From Bacteriovorax sp. (GTDB taxonomy: Bacteria; Bdellovibrionota; Bacteriovoracia; Bacteriovoracales; Bacteriovoracaceae), in contig JACMRM010000182.1 of the NCBI GenBank assembly GCA_014376445.1, positions 1-36,457 on the forward strand: 36,457 nucleotides of DNA, written 5' to 3'. Below, in pieces: positions 8,050-16,887 of the stretch. The position numbers and the translations under genes were made by a program. The notes beneath the pieces were generated by a model, which made no database searches, was not told the origin of the DNA, and saw only the letters and a program-made list of their open reading frames with translations. Every line of letters starts with the position of its first letter. The first letter of the stretch is position 1.

Positions 8050-8079
8050 TTGTCAATAAAGCTTGATACAAGTTATACT
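8050..8079 (+). promoter_or_regulatory. Candidate sigma-70 promoter of the histidine kinase gene
   Basis: TTGTCA (8050-8055) and TATACT (8074-8079) are 18 bases apart. Transcription would start near 8086. This argues against the in-frame TTG at 8050 as a start codon, because it is itself the -35 box. Confidence 0.45.
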
Positions 8080-8100
8080 TATTGTGAAGTTTTAACAGTG

Positions 8101-10125
8101 ATGATAATGAAGAATTTACTTACTAAAAAAATAATAAACGGATCTGTTCTCGCCTTAAGCTCATCGCTCATTGCGCTCTTTTTTCAAATCATTCTTCAAA
8201 CAATGACAACAAGTCATGAATGGCTTTTTTTTTATTTCGCTATATTTATCTCTGCATGGTTCAGCGGCCCACTCTACGGCTACATTGCAACGGTCACAAG
8301 TTGTCTTCTTGCACTTTATTTTCTGGTTAATCCGGCCCACAGTTTAAGCTTCATGAGTTCTGTCTCTATTTTTGAAATCGGAATCCTTGCGTTCATGGGC
8401 TTCACCACCAGCTATATGATGGGAAAAGTTTATGAAAGATACATAGAGGCTCATATACATTCTAAAGAGATGGGAAAATTCACTGAATATCTGGATCTTT
8501 TGATTGAAAACATGCCTTTAATGGTTTTTGTCAAGGATGCCAAAGATCTAAAATTTCTTCGCTTCAATAAAGCTGGTGAAGATTTATTGGGAATCACAAA
8601 AAAAGATCTTCTTGGAAAAAGCGATTACGATTTTTTTCCCAAACATCAGGCGGACAGCTTCATCATCAAAGATCGTGAAGTTATATCGGGCAAAGTTGTC
8701 GTCGATATTAAAGAAGAGATTATTCAAAGCCGGACTAATGGCACGCGAATTCTTCATACAAAAAAAATTCCTCTCTTTGGAAAAGACGGCAATCCTTTGT
8801 ACCTCCTGGGAGTTTCAGAGGACATTACAGAAAAGAAAATAAACGAAGATGAAATCATGAGAATGGTTAAGGAAGAAGTTGCTTTAAAGGAGCGCGAGTT
8901 GATCGCTGCCCGTGAAGCTTTTCTGGCAAAAGTCAGTACAATGCTCTCTGCATCGCTTGATTATCACGAAACACTTTCTATACTTGCAAATCTTTCCGTT
9001 ACGGCCCTAGGCGACTGGTGCACAATCTCAATTGTAAACGAGGCCGGTATTTTTGAGCGTGCAGCGGGTGCACATATTGATAATAAGAAAACTGTCCTAG
9101 TTCAGGAATATATTTTAAATTTCCCGCCGGATCAGAAAGTGTTTACAGTTTTAAATGACCACTCATACTTTGATCCTAAAATTAATCAGGATGAGCTCAG
9201 AAAGAAGACATCTGATCCCAGAAGATGGGAACTCCTTGAAGAACTGGGTACTTATTCATGCATGATTGTTCCTATCAGAGCAAGAGGTAAAATTAGAGGG
9301 TCTCTAGCTTTTATGGCCGGTAAATCAAAACCAAGTTTTAATCAACAGGATCTCGAGCTTGCCGAAGACCTTGGTCGGCGTGCAGGTATCGCAATTGAAA
9401 ATGCACTTCTCTACAGCTCTGCTCAATCTGCAATTCGCGCACGCGATGAATTCGTTTCAATTGCATCCCATGAATTAAAAACACCCATTACGTCTCTGAA
9501 AATGCAGCTGCAGATGATGATCCGAGGTGTTGATACAGAAAGTGGAACAACTCCTTCTCCTGAAAAATTAATGAAGTCACTTACCAGCTCGAACAATCAG
9601 GTTGACCGCTTGACAGCTCTTATTGAAGACCTGCTTGATGTCACTCGCATCGAAACCGGCAAGCTTACCTATAAATTTGAAGAAGTGGATCTAAGCAGCT
9701 TAGTTAGAGAAGTTGATGAACGTTTTACTGAAGAAATAAAAAAGACAAAATGTAGTTTATTGGAAGATATCGAAGACAATGTCATAATTTTTTGTGACCG
9801 CTATAGAATTGAGCAAGTGCTGGCAAATTTGATTTCCAATGCGATAAAGTACGGCGCTAATGGAACTGTTACCATGACAGTCAGAAAAGCCGATGGAAGA
9901 GCAGAAATTTTTGTTAAAGACTCAGGTATGGGAATCGCTAAAGAAATGCAGGCAAAAATTTTTGAACGTTTTGAGCGAGCTATTTCCAGCACCAATATTA
10001 GCGGACTAGGGCTAGGACTTTACATTGCAAAACAGATTATTGGTGCCCACCAGGGTTTTATTGAAGTGGAAAGCGAACTAGGAGTGGGTTCTACTTTTAA
10101 AGTTTGTCTTCCCACTGGCATCTAA
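8101..10125 (+). CDS. Membrane sensor histidine kinase (DUF4118-PAS-GAF-HisKA-HATPase)
   Basis: From ATG at 8101 the protein is 674 residues (ATG at 8107 is equally possible; the open frame reaches TTG at 8050, which falls in a promoter). Residues about 15-110 hold several membrane segments with SGPLYGYIATVTS, as in the KdpD-type DUF4118 domain. A PAS domain follows (about 130-246, ending EDITEKK), then a GAF domain (about 285-433), then HisKA with SHELKTPIT carrying the phosphoacceptor His457. The ATPase domain (about 560-674) has NLISNAIKYG, DSGMGIAKE and GLGLGLYIAK. All key motifs are intact. No response regulator gene is adjacent, so it is an orphan kinase. It follows the remnant of another kinase on the opposite strand. 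Confidence 0.92.
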   Translation: MIMKNLLTKKIINGSVLALSSSLIALFFQIILQTMTTSHEWLFFYFAIFISAWFSGPLYGYIATVTSCLLALYFLVNPAHSLSFMSSVSIFEIGILAFMGFTTSYMMGKVYERYIEAHIHSKEMGKFTEYLDLLIENMPLMVFVKDAKDLKFLRFNKAGEDLLGITKKDLLGKSDYDFFPKHQADSFIIKDREVISGKVVVDIKEEIIQSRTNGTRILHTKKIPLFGKDGNPLYLLGVSEDITEKKINEDEIMRMVKEEVALKERELIAAREAFLAKVSTMLSASLDYHETLSILANLSVTALGDWCTISIVNEAGIFERAAGAHIDNKKTVLVQEYILNFPPDQKVFTVLNDHSYFDPKINQDELRKKTSDPRRWELLEELGTYSCMIVPIRARGKIRGSLAFMAGKSKPSFNQQDLELAEDLGRRAGIAIENALLYSSAQSAIRARDEFVSIASHELKTPITSLKMQLQMMIRGVDTESGTTPSPEKLMKSLTSSNNQVDRLTALIEDLLDVTRIETGKLTYKFEEVDLSSLVREVDERFTEEIKKTKCSLLEDIEDNVIIFCDRYRIEQVLANLISNAIKYGANGTVTMTVRKADGRAEIFVKDSGMGIAKEMQAKIFERFERAISSTNISGLGLGLYIAKQIIGAHQGFIEVESELGVGSTFKVCLPTGI

Positions 10126-10130
10126 AAAAC

Positions 10131-10598
10131 TTATTCTTGAGTACAGACAATACGTTTACTAAGCGGTTTTCCTAAATAACTTCCATCCAGATTGGAATAA
10201 AGAGTATTTTTCTCATCTTTATAAATTTTAGTTGTAAAAGTTCCTACCTTTTTCCCCAGGAAATAAACATCTGCATCAGAAACAACTGAATCTGTATTGC
10301 ATCTCGATTTAGAATCGATTCTTACTTTTATACCTACGCGAGGAAGTTTTTCTTTTCTCGATTCCATCACTCCATCAGTACGGATAGCATCTGTTCTATC
10401 GTCATTGGAATCATCATCAGTGTAATGAATCTGGTAAAATGTCGTCTCATCTTTCATATATTGTTCGATGTTGTACTCACCTTTAATATCCCTGATTTCA
10501 GAATGACATTTTGGGTAGTGACCTTCTAGATTGGGGCATGTTGCAGACATTGCAGAAAATGCGAGTGTTGCAGCACAAACGGCCAGTAAGTATTTCAT
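10131..10598 (-). CDS. Small secreted protein, unknown function
   Basis: 155 residues with a signal peptide (MKYLLAVCAATLAFSAMSA) and a mature N-terminus TCPNLEGHYPKC whose cysteines probably form a disulfide. Four mature cysteines in all. The central part has acidic runs (DDDSNDDR) and several predicted strands. I know the general type, short Cys-bearing exported proteins, but recognise no named family. AAAGGA precedes the ATG. It converges on the histidine kinase gene with only 5 bp between stops. Confidence 0.7.
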   Translation of the reverse strand: MKYLLAVCAATLAFSAMSATCPNLEGHYPKCHSEIRDIKGEYNIEQYMKDETTFYQIHYTDDDSNDDRTDAIRTDGVMESRKEKLPRVGIKVRIDSKSRCNTDSVVSDADVYFLGKKVGTFTTKIYKDEKNTLYSNLDGSYLGKPLSKRIVCTQE

Positions 10599-10823
10599 AG
10601 ATCGTCCTTTGATTTATGGTTTCTGAGTCTAAGTCTGAAACAGATTAATCAAGTTGCCTATAGAATAATTACTGACATTCTTTTACAAAGCTTTTTAAAA
10701 AAGATTGTCAATGTTAAAAACCCGTAAGCTCAATCATAAAATTCTCTGTTATTAAGGGTTTTACTTTTAATTTTTAATTCAAACAACTAAACTTGTATTA
10801 ATTTCATATTTAAAAGGAAGAAT

Positions 10824-11171
10824 ATGGGTTCAAAAATCGTTACTGTTAAAAACATCAATGAAATCCTTGATAATAACCAGATTGTTATTCTAGATTTCTG
10901 GGCCAGTTGGTGTGAACCATGCAAAATTTTCGGGCCAATTTTTGAATCAGTCGCCAGAAAGCACCCTGATATATTTTTTGGAAAAGTTGATACTGAAGTC
11001 GAACTGGACCTCGGAGAAGACTTCCAGATTCGTTCAATCCCCACTCTCGTAATCTTAAAAGAAAGAACTATAGTTTTGGATCAGCCAGGAAGTATTCCGG
11101 AGTATCTGCTGACTAAAATCGTAGGTGAAGCCCGCGCTCTGGATGTGTCTAAGCTCAAATCAGACGAATAA
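10824..11171 (+). CDS. Thioredoxin-like protein with WCEPC active site
   Basis: 115 residues, a single thioredoxin fold and no signal peptide, so cytoplasmic. FWASWCEPCK places the redox cysteines at 30 and 33, and RSIPTL supplies the cis-proline. The usual WCGPC has Glu in place of Gly; such changes alter redox potential within the family. It would reduce disulfides in proteins or sit with a peroxidase/reductase partner. Ribosome site GGAAG precedes ATG. The upstream region of about 225 bp (10599-10823) contains a 7-bp AAAACCC/GGGTTTT inverted repeat around 10726-10768 but no gene. The next gene on the strand (11253) is 80 bp away and may be separate. Confidence 0.88.
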   Translation: MGSKIVTVKNINEILDNNQIVILDFWASWCEPCKIFGPIFESVARKHPDIFFGKVDTEVELDLGEDFQIRSIPTLVILKERTIVLDQPGSIPEYLLTKIVGEARALDVSKLKSDE

Positions 11172-11252
11172 ACATGTAGATTTTACCGCCTTCGTTGACG
11201 TTGTTTTCTCAATTTGAGACTTCAAGTTAACTATCAAATACAGGGGCAACAA

Positions 11253-12473
11253 ATGAGAATTTTATCGATTCTTGCTATGACTTTCGTCGCGGCCACAACC
11301 GCACAGGCATACCAGGGTGAAACACGCATTGGTCTTTATAAAGAATCTGTTTTAGACACTAATAAAGTCACTCATATTATTATTATTGGTTCAGCTGTGA
11401 AAGAAGACTCTAACCAGTTTTTCCAGTCAGGTATTGCTCGTGCTGAAAAGTACAAACAGCATAACCCAGAAGAGCAAGTTGTTATCATGTCGAGTCCTGA
11501 AGTTAGAGGCACAGATGATGATAAAGTTTTTGCTGATTTCAACATTCCAGTTGTAGAAGTCATTAAATCGTCATTTACTGCAGAAGTACTTCTTCCTCAG
11601 TTAAAAAAATACACACAAATTGCCAGTTTGGATTTCTACGGACACTCTTCTCCATGGGCAATTAAACTTGGTAAATCAAATGCTGCTTTAACTCCAGACG
11701 TTTACGAAAAAAAAATCAGAGCGCTTAAAGGAAACTTTTTAAGATCAGCTTACATTACAATCAATAGCTGTTCTTCTGGATACTCAATCGCACCGGATCT
11801 TTCTAAATATCTTGAAATACCGGTTTCTGGATCTTTAACAAGTTCACTATTTGAAAGAGTTGAATCAGACGCTCACTTTTACAAAGAAGAAGACTGGTCA
11901 CAATCAAATTATGTTGAAATCAACTCAGTAAGCTTTAACGAAGATATGTCATGTGCTCTTGGTTTTTGCTATAGAATGAAACCGTCTCAATTTAGCTATT
12001 CTTCTTATTGGGGTCAATTTAAAGAAGGTGGATTAAACTTCTATAAATTTTTCTGTAACTACGAAAATAATAATGACGGACGTTGTGAAGCAGCCATGGC
12101 GAAATCACTTTTAAACTTCCCATCTATAAAAAATATTACTGAAGCATCAACGGTAGAAGATTATAAAGCAGTTGTTTTTGACTACATCTGTGCAACTTAC
12201 AAGAACAAAACAAAGTTCACTGAATGTGTTAACGGAATCAACGCTGCTATCGCTAAAGGTGACAACATTTACCAGACAATGCCTGGCCCAGAGTTAAACT
12301 GTGACTTCAATTCATGTCACGCAACAGTTACCTGTAAAGAAAAAGGATTATTTGGAAATGGACCAAAGGGTGGGACCTGTCATTTGATCGTAAATATCCA
12401 GCCAAATCCTACGAATGCAGCCAACGAATTTCAGTCATACGTAAAAGGTTTTAAAGCACTACAAAAAAGATAA
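11253..12473 (+). CDS. Secreted protein with caspase-like (clan CD) His/Cys pattern
   Basis: Start set at 11253, where AGGGG lies eight bases upstream and a signal peptide begins (MRILSILAMTFVAATTAQA). The frame is open to 11214 but that start would bury the signal. 406 residues. Two hydrophobic strands end in key residues: IASLDFYGHSSP with His131 and AYITINSCSSGY with Cys173. This GH...xC arrangement after beta strands is the layout of clan CD peptidases (caspase, gingipain, clostripain). Cysteines in the C-terminal third (FFCNYENNNDGRCE, CDFNSCHATVTCK) suggest a disulfide-bonded extra domain. Peptidase activity is inferred, not shown. A bidirectional terminator follows at 12478. Confidence 0.6.
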   Translation: MRILSILAMTFVAATTAQAYQGETRIGLYKESVLDTNKVTHIIIIGSAVKEDSNQFFQSGIARAEKYKQHNPEEQVVIMSSPEVRGTDDDKVFADFNIPVVEVIKSSFTAEVLLPQLKKYTQIASLDFYGHSSPWAIKLGKSNAALTPDVYEKKIRALKGNFLRSAYITINSCSSGYSIAPDLSKYLEIPVSGSLTSSLFERVESDAHFYKEEDWSQSNYVEINSVSFNEDMSCALGFCYRMKPSQFSYSSYWGQFKEGGLNFYKFFCNYENNNDGRCEAAMAKSLLNFPSIKNITEASTVEDYKAVVFDYICATYKNKTKFTECVNGINAAIAKGDNIYQTMPGPELNCDFNSCHATVTCKEKGLFGNGPKGGTCHLIVNIQPNPTNAANEFQSYVKGFKALQKR

Positions 12474-12477
12474 AAAT

Positions 12478-12500
12478 AAGGGCCTTTTTTAAAGGCCCTT
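12478..12500. terminator. Bidirectional terminator
   Basis: A 10-bp perfect stem (AAGGGCCTTT with AAAGGCCCTT) and a TTT loop between convergent genes ending at 12473 and 12509. T-rich sequence follows on both strands. Confidence 0.8.
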
Positions 12501-12508
12501 TGTTTATG

Positions 12509-13399
12509 CTACGGATTCCACCAATTATTATCTTTCTTCAAACATCTCGAGGCATCTTTAACCTGAGATTTATTCGGATGTTTCCAGCTGAGAATTTTTG
12601 AAGCTCCCAATGCTGTTGTATCACCTAAAAATACCTGAGCACCCGAACCTGCCCAATAATCAGAGCAAAGAACAAAATTCCCCAAAGTCACACAATAATC
12701 TTTTTTAACATCGAGAGCGTCCTCTACAGTGTCTTTACGAACACCTTTAAGATCTTCTAACGTATAAAATTTCTTTTCGTATAAAGCTGTCACAAGCCTT
12801 TTTAAATCATAGTCTTTGTGGATAACTGAACAGATGTAATTATCAATCTTCTTCACTTGCGGGTCACCTGAAGCAGAAGGGCCTTCTGCATCTGAATCCG
12901 GAAGTGGAGCAACAACAGGAGCGGGTTTGTCATCTTTAGGGCAATTGATGTTATCAGCTGCCTCCTGGGAAATAGCAGAAGCTGCGACTTCATCACATGC
13001 ACCGACGCCTGCACCGTTATGATCATAAAGAGTACAGTCTAGTTTGAATTTCGTTCCATTCACTTCATATGAACCAAGAATAATATATGATCCTCCTGAA
13101 AGCCTTGTCACTCTCGAAATTTCAGTCTGATCAGCATCAATATTAACTGCTCGTGATGCAAGTGAAGTTTTCACTCCTATTCTTGCAAGGGCAGAACTGA
13201 TTTTTGTATTCACACCTTTATTGGGTGCACATGTATCTGTGATCTTTGAACTTTTAAAAGTTCCTAAAACCACTTTGCCTTTTTTTCCTTCAAGAAGTTT
13301 TGCCAGAGGTTTTACTGAATCATTAATATGAGACTCAAGAGATTCTGCTCCAACTGCCGATAACGAAATAAAAAGAGAAAATATTAATAATTTTTTCAT
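12509..13399 (-). CDS. Periplasmic protein with FlgO/CsgG-like domain
   Basis: Start set at 13399, where AGGA is well placed and a signal peptide begins (MKKLLIFSLFISLSAVGA). 296 residues. About residues 30-140 read like the FlgO/TolB-N/CsgG fold: KGKVVLGTF, then SSALARIGVK, then GGSYIILGSYEVNGTKFKLD, with the small-residue GSYIILG strand typical of that family. A proline- and acid-rich linker (about 150-175) leads to a C-terminal region with five cysteines and no recognised domain. It starts 4 bp after the stop of the LPP20-like gene (13404) and is in the same operon. It probably works with the lipoproteins of this region at the outer membrane. Confidence 0.6.
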   Translation of the reverse strand: MKKLLIFSLFISLSAVGAESLESHINDSVKPLAKLLEGKKGKVVLGTFKSSKITDTCAPNKGVNTKISSALARIGVKTSLASRAVNIDADQTEISRVTRLSGGSYIILGSYEVNGTKFKLDCTLYDHNGAGVGACDEVAASAISQEAADNINCPKDDKPAPVVAPLPDSDAEGPSASGDPQVKKIDNYICSVIHKDYDLKRLVTALYEKKFYTLEDLKGVRKDTVEDALDVKKDYCVTLGNFVLCSDYWAGSGAQVFLGDTTALGASKILSWKHPNKSQVKDASRCLKKDNNWWNP

Positions 13400-13403
13400 A
13401 TGA

Positions 13404-14423
13404 TTAATCCTGAATAATACCAGGTACAGCTGTTTTAACTGCATCCAGAACGTTTAAGCTCATTTGTTTAGAAGCTGATGCCAATGCATCGTCTTCGCTT
13501 TCGTCAGTTGAAAATCCCTGAACAGTAGCTCCTTTATTTGTTCCAAGAACTCTTCCAGTCGAGATATCTTTTACAATAACTCCGAATTTATAAACGATTG
13601 TGTATCCCAGAGCAGACTTTGTTTTTCTTGGAATTCCCGCTTCTTTAAAAATGATTTCAATACCCGATTTTGGTTTTGTTCCACCGACCTGAGCAGTAAA
13701 ACCTTTTCCGCCCAACATTGTTTCAGCATCAAGTGCTACTTCGTCATATTTTGGAAATTCATCAAGGAAAAACACAATGCTCTTTTTTGCTTCATCATAA
13801 GTTTTATCCAGATCAACTTCAGCTGTCTTGAATTTTTCCCAGAAAGACTGCCCTTCCTTTTTTAGATAAGTTTTGTACATATCTGCACGAAGAATATTCG
13901 AATCATTAGTTTCCAGATCTTTTTTAGCAATGTCATAGCGCCTTACCACCTCAACAAAGTTTTTTTTCTTTTTAGCTGTCATTACGTCTTCAAGTTTTTT
14001 ATCAAGAACTTTCATGAAGCCCTGAGCTTCAGTGTAAGCAGCCGCTACGTCAAAAGTGTAGGCCATACAAGTTGTGTTGTTTGAATCTTTTGCTTCTTTA
14101 AAGAATTTGATACCATTGATTTTATCAACGTTTGTTGTTACATTCACGATGCCTTTATAAGCAGTCGACTTATCTGTTTCATCCAGGCTCATTGAAGATT
14201 CAACATTTGCTCGCAACTGAGAGACAATATCCTGATACGCACGTTGCTTGGCTTCGTCTTTTCCTTTTAATTTATCTTTATCAGTTGAAAGACCAATACC
14301 GAAAATAGTTGTTGATGTCGGCGTATATCCTTTCATCAATTCATCGCGGTCACAGTCACCTGCATGAGCAAAACCCGTAATCATCATAAGAACTAAAGCA
14401 GCTAATCCCTTAAGTTGTTTCAT
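13404..14423 (-). CDS. Exported LPP20-like protein
   Basis: GAGGG five bases before ATG at 14423 and a signal peptide (MKQLKGLAALVLMMITGFAHA) set the start; the frame is open to 14501 without support. 339 residues. GIGLSTDKDKLKGKDEAKQR followed by AYQDIVSQLRANVES is the LPP20-type pattern: a strand, then a helix of repeated Ala residues that begins each domain. A middle helical, charged region (about 125-225) and a C-terminal domain ending NVLDAVKTAVPGII follow. No lipobox Cys: the residue after cleavage is Gly-Asp-Cys. First gene of an operon with the FlgO-like gene. It faces the LPP20-like lipoprotein gene at 14628 across a divergent promoter region. Confidence 0.6.
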   Translation of the reverse strand: MKQLKGLAALVLMMITGFAHAGDCDRDELMKGYTPTSTTIFGIGLSTDKDKLKGKDEAKQRAYQDIVSQLRANVESSMSLDETDKSTAYKGIVNVTTNVDKINGIKFFKEAKDSNNTTCMAYTFDVAAAYTEAQGFMKVLDKKLEDVMTAKKKKNFVEVVRRYDIAKKDLETNDSNILRADMYKTYLKKEGQSFWEKFKTAEVDLDKTYDEAKKSIVFFLDEFPKYDEVALDAETMLGGKGFTAQVGGTKPKSGIEIIFKEAGIPRKTKSALGYTIVYKFGVIVKDISTGRVLGTNKGATVQGFSTDESEDDALASASKQMSLNVLDAVKTAVPGIIQD

Positions 14424-14627
14424 AAATTCCCTCATCATTAATCGATCCCATAAAGAATAGTTTCCTTTATTAAATACTTCAATACTGATGCTAGATGGCA
14501 TTGAAGATACTTGAGTTCTGAGCTTTTAAGTTCCGGGTAGATGCAATATGTATAAAATTGAGTTTATTTTTCTAAGCTTTCATAGTTGAATATCTTAAGC
14601 ACAAGTTATTTAAACAGGAGAATCGTT

Positions 14628-15239
14628 ATGAACTCAAAAGCACTATTGTTAGTGGCACTTGCTGTACTGGCATCTTGCTCATCAGCTCAAAAAAAATATG
14701 ATGGAAAAGATTTAGCTTTAACATCTTCAGGTGAAAGTACTCGCCCATTCTGGACAATGGACGGCGGATATAAAATCGAAAAACTAAGAGACCTTTATAA
14801 AGATGATGAAGATAAGCCAAGAAACGCTTATTTCGTTACTCAGGCATCTGTGATGAAAGCGGACTTAGTTCCTAACTGCTACAATATGGCACGCACTCGT
14901 GCTTCTGCTGAAGTTTCAGAGCAGGTATCAGATGTTGTAAAACAAGCTGGCGCAATGGCGATTACGAACACAAATACTGAGTTTAATAAAATGATTGAAA
15001 CTCAAAGCAGAAACATGATTGTTGGTGCAGAAATGATCGACAAGACATGGTTCAAGGTTGACGGAGAAAACGAAGTGAACGCATATAAATGTTTTATCGT
15101 TTTATCAGTTCCAAGAAAAAACCTTGATAAACTTCAGGCAAACATGATGACTATGCTCGAAAAAGAAATGAATGGTGATGCTGGGATGATTAAAACGGTT
15201 AAGGACAGTGTAGAAAAAAGAATGCAAGAGTCTTTCTAG
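14628..15239 (+). CDS. LPP20-like lipoprotein
   Basis: Start set at 14628 with AGGAG upstream. The signal peptide ends in a lipobox, LASC, with Cys17 as the lipidation site, so this is a membrane lipoprotein of 203 residues. RPFWTMDGGYKI and a long helix beginning ARTRASAEVSEQVSDVVKQ resemble the LPP20 domain found in lipoproteins that accompany CsgG/LpoB-type proteins. VNAYKCFIVLSVPRKNL is a typical closing strand of that fold. It converges on the COG3014-like gene (15302), sharing the terminator between them. Family assignment is by pattern and moderately certain. Confidence 0.65.
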   Translation: MNSKALLLVALAVLASCSSAQKKYDGKDLALTSSGESTRPFWTMDGGYKIEKLRDLYKDDEDKPRNAYFVTQASVMKADLVPNCYNMARTRASAEVSEQVSDVVKQAGAMAITNTNTEFNKMIETQSRNMIVGAEMIDKTWFKVDGENEVNAYKCFIVLSVPRKNLDKLQANMMTMLEKEMNGDAGMIKTVKDSVEKRMQESF

Positions 15240-15264
15240 TCTCTTTGATACAATAATGATGAAA

Positions 15265-15291
15265 AAAAGGCCTTCTCTTGGAAGGCCTTTT
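15265..15291. terminator. Bidirectional terminator
   Basis: An 11-bp perfect stem (AAAAGGCCTTC with GAAGGCCTTTT) with a five-base loop, between convergent genes ending at 15239 and 15302. On the minus strand it is followed by a run of seven T. Confidence 0.85.
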
Positions 15292-15301
15292 AATTTCCAT
15301 T

Positions 15302-16876
15302 CTAAAAGAATGTTTTCATAATTACTTTTTCACCGCTCGTCACACTGAATCTCCCCACTAAATTCTCTACTTTCAAAGAAGGATTCATTGAGTACAATTC
15401 ATAGTCACCGGCAGCAAGCTTAAACGAGTTCATACGTACCTGATTAGGCAGAGTAATCCATGAACGAAGATCTGCTTTTTCTGTTTCCGCAATCCCGCGA
15501 GCTGCAAGGTTGTAAGCTCCTGTACCGGAGATAAGTGCAATACCTTCACCCATTTTATCTTTAAGCTGCTTATACGTTAGGTACGAAGCTCCTAAAGCAA
15601 TCAAATGTTTTGCTGCAACTCTTGTCCCGACTTTCACAAGATCAGAAGTTGCTTTTGAGTCCATTGTGTAAAAGGCCATCTCAGAAAGTGGATCCATTTG
15701 AAGTGCAGGTTTGTCGATAACAACAGCTCCAGCTTTTTTCACCACTAAATGGTAATCCTCATTATTTGCTCTATAAGGAATTGTCGGCATTTCAAATGAA
15801 ATTTTTGGAATCACCTGATCGACAATTACCAGTGCATGCTTTGAAAACCCCATGAAGTCCGCAGTTGTTCCCACAGTAACTTTCGCTGCTGAAAGACCAA
15901 TCGGAAATTCATATTTTTTAATTTCTTTGCTTGAAATCAGACCTTCATGCCAGACCAGATAAACGTTATCAACATCACCTTTATTCAGACTTTTGATCTG
16001 AGCTTCAGAGTAAGCATTTACCGCCAAACTTAATAGTGTTGACCCGACATAATTCTTCTCAACCAATTGCATATTCATGCTAGGAAGTTTTGAGTACTCC
16101 TTGTTGAAGTCTGTGTATTTGGTGTTGAAGCTCTGGTAGCTGTTGTAATACCTGAACACAGTATTTTTAGATTCCTTATAAAGGCCTAAGGCAATCTGCT
16201 TGTCAGATGAAGTGTCTGCTTTCTGGTGTAAAACTGCGCCAACAAACTTCGCCAAAAGATCATCTTTGTAAGTTACTTCACCGGCAGATGTTTTTTTGTA
16301 ATCATCTAAAATTGAATTCCACTCAAGCAGAACAGCTTTCGCTGCTGATAAGTGAAATCTTCTTTTCGATTCATCAAGAGTAACTCCTGCCACTGGTGTA
16401 CTCGAAATCACTTTACCTTTGTCGTCGTGAACGACATCAGTATAGGCTTCGTACGCACCTTTATCATAAAGATTGTAGTGAGCGAGAATCTGGTAATAAC
16501 GAATCAGAGATCTTTCGTATCTTTCGCCATAGTAGTTGTCAGAAGAAGAGTTGCCAATTGCTCCTGCCACACTTTTAGAAATTGATACAGTGAAGAGCTT
16601 ATCTGAAAGGTCATGTGCTTTATCAAAATTCGTTATAGCTTGAAAGTACTCTCCATTATACAAATAAAGAGTTCCCAATTCTAAAAATTTTAACAGACGA
16701 GATTCTTCATCTTTATAAATCTTGTCACCATCCATAAGTTCAAGCGCTGATTTATAGTCCTTCTTCTGGACAAGCTCACGGTACCTAATAATTTCTTTCT
16801 GGTTACCTGCGCAGCCAGCGAGAGTTACCAAGGCCATGAGTAGAAATGAGATCAAGAGAGTATTAGATTTCGTCAT
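15302..16876 (-). CDS. COG3014-like lipoprotein with TPR-type N-terminus
   Basis: 524 residues with a lipobox LAGC (Cys22). The N-terminal half has repeated helical hairpins: RELVQKKDYKSALELM, FLELGTLYLYNGEYFQAI and YERSLIRYYQILAHYNL, like tetratricopeptide repeats. The C-terminal half is beta-rich (NEDYHLVVKKAGAVVID, RSWITLPNQVRMNSF). This matches the uncharacterised COG3014 lipoproteins that are encoded next to LpoB-type proteins in gamma-proteobacteria. Here too the LpoB-like gene is directly upstream with 11 bp between. Likely located at the outer membrane, facing the periplasm, as scaffold or partner of LpoB. Precise function unknown. Confidence 0.7.
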   Translation of the reverse strand: MTKSNTLLISFLLMALVTLAGCAGNQKEIIRYRELVQKKDYKSALELMDGDKIYKDEESRLLKFLELGTLYLYNGEYFQAITNFDKAHDLSDKLFTVSISKSVAGAIGNSSSDNYYGERYERSLIRYYQILAHYNLYDKGAYEAYTDVVHDDKGKVISSTPVAGVTLDESKRRFHLSAAKAVLLEWNSILDDYKKTSAGEVTYKDDLLAKFVGAVLHQKADTSSDKQIALGLYKESKNTVFRYYNSYQSFNTKYTDFNKEYSKLPSMNMQLVEKNYVGSTLLSLAVNAYSEAQIKSLNKGDVDNVYLVWHEGLISSKEIKKYEFPIGLSAAKVTVGTTADFMGFSKHALVIVDQVIPKISFEMPTIPYRANNEDYHLVVKKAGAVVIDKPALQMDPLSEMAFYTMDSKATSDLVKVGTRVAAKHLIALGASYLTYKQLKDKMGEGIALISGTGAYNLAARGIAETEKADLRSWITLPNQVRMNSFKLAAGDYELYSMNPSLKVENLVGRFSVTSGEKVIMKTFF

Positions 16877-16887
16877 GTTTAAGTTCC

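Noticed and set aside
8050-8100. TTG at 8050 as start of the histidine kinase
   Set aside because: It coincides with a good -35 box (TTGTCA) with TATACT 18 bases on; no ribosome site precedes it, and a membrane-targeting start at 8101/8107 is better.
11214-11252. Upstream start of the caspase-like secreted protein
   Set aside because: It adds a polar leader before a clean signal peptide and has no ribosome site; 11253 has both.
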